NCBI RefSeq assembly: GCF_026213295.1
Contig: NC_079415.1
Span: 18,283,910 to 18,347,909, forward strand
Source of the DNA: Gadus chalcogrammus
Taxonomy: Eukaryota; Chordata; Actinopteri; Gadiformes; Gadidae
DNA length: 64,000 bases
Reading direction: 5' to 3'
Below the pieces are notes generated by a model. It had not been told where the DNA came from. It worked only from the letters and a program-made list of their open reading frames with translations, and made no database searches. Of the stretch, positions 63,914 to 64,000 are shown in pieces; position 1 is the stretch's first letter, and each line of letters starts with the position of its first letter. The translations under genes and the position numbers were made by a program.

Positions 63914-64000
63914 TTGTTGGAGTGAATCGATATTTTTTGTTTAGGATTTAACATACGATTTAAATGTATTAACTTCATTCAAAGAATAGAATTATACTTG

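Larger units (their letters stand above)
53713..64000 (+). mobile_element. Two-gene CACTA/EnSpm element of about 10.4 kb, right end outside
   Basis: The left end CACTGGAAAAAGGGTTTTA (preceded by TA) equals that of the short derivative at 52306. The last 120 bp of the window match 53250-53376, which lies 151 bp before the derivative's right end, so this element should end about 151 bp past the window. It carries a Tnp2-like transposase (55431-58100) and a PB1/SAMD3-like gene (59553-63309), both on the plus strand. Both termini hold sub-terminal repeats with AAGAAATATC in opposite orientations. Later insertions are a foldback part near 54.1-54.7 kb, two mariner copies and a small MITE. Confidence 0.82.

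Overview
This window reads as teleost fish nuclear DNA. It has long (CA)n microsatellites, intron-bearing genes with GT-AG junctions, a protease-activated-receptor gene, and fish-type transposons of many superfamilies: hAT, TTAA-duplicating, Tc1/mariner, PIF/Harbinger, CACTA/EnSpm, Ginger-like integrase, and RTE/Rex3-like and L2-like LINEs. I see no rRNA, CRISPR array or functional tRNA gene. The only convincing host gene is an F2RL1/PAR2-like receptor exon at 6.2-7.4 kb on the minus strand. Almost everything else is mobile DNA, much of it nested.

Layout. 0-6.1 kb: LINE tail, two exon-like pieces, a minisatellite present as inverted copies, and a broken gag-like retroelement. 6.2-7.4 kb: the receptor. 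7.5-14.6 kb: a hAT element with a perfect 8-bp duplication, an inverted-repeat element, and a mariner-like element with one transposase exon. 14.6-25.1 kb: LINE remains, a 3-kb hAT holding a TTAA element, an integrase-like gene remnant, and a nested CACTA-type element. 25.1-34.1 kb: a 9.0-kb almost perfect palindrome inserted with an 8-bp target duplication into a LINE reading frame. 34.7-38.6 kb: a TTAA element holding at least four more elements in up to four levels. 39-52 kb: microsatellites, TTAA and Harbinger elements, a HARBI1-like gene remnant, and a Rex3-like LINE with a 14-bp duplication. 52.3-64.0 kb: a short CACTA derivative followed by a roughly 10.4-kb CACTA element whose right end lies just past the window.

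Two systems stand out. The palindrome has two arms of about 4.48 kb, a 40-bp spacer, repeat arrays near its tips, a G-rich minisatellite, and a second, older inverted repeat inside each arm. I see no transposase in it. The large CACTA element carries two genes: a C2H2 zinc-finger protein whose core matches the plant Tnp2/TnpD plan, and a five-exon gene for a PB1/SAMD3-like protein. The second gene is interrupted exactly at a TA by a mariner-type element; removing the element and one TA rejoins the frame. The first carries a single in-frame stop between zinc fingers 3 and 4. The short derivative at 52.3 kb shares both ends and shows where the missing right end should be. A possible division of labour is a transposase plus an end-binding accessory protein, as in plant CACTA elements; this is inference.
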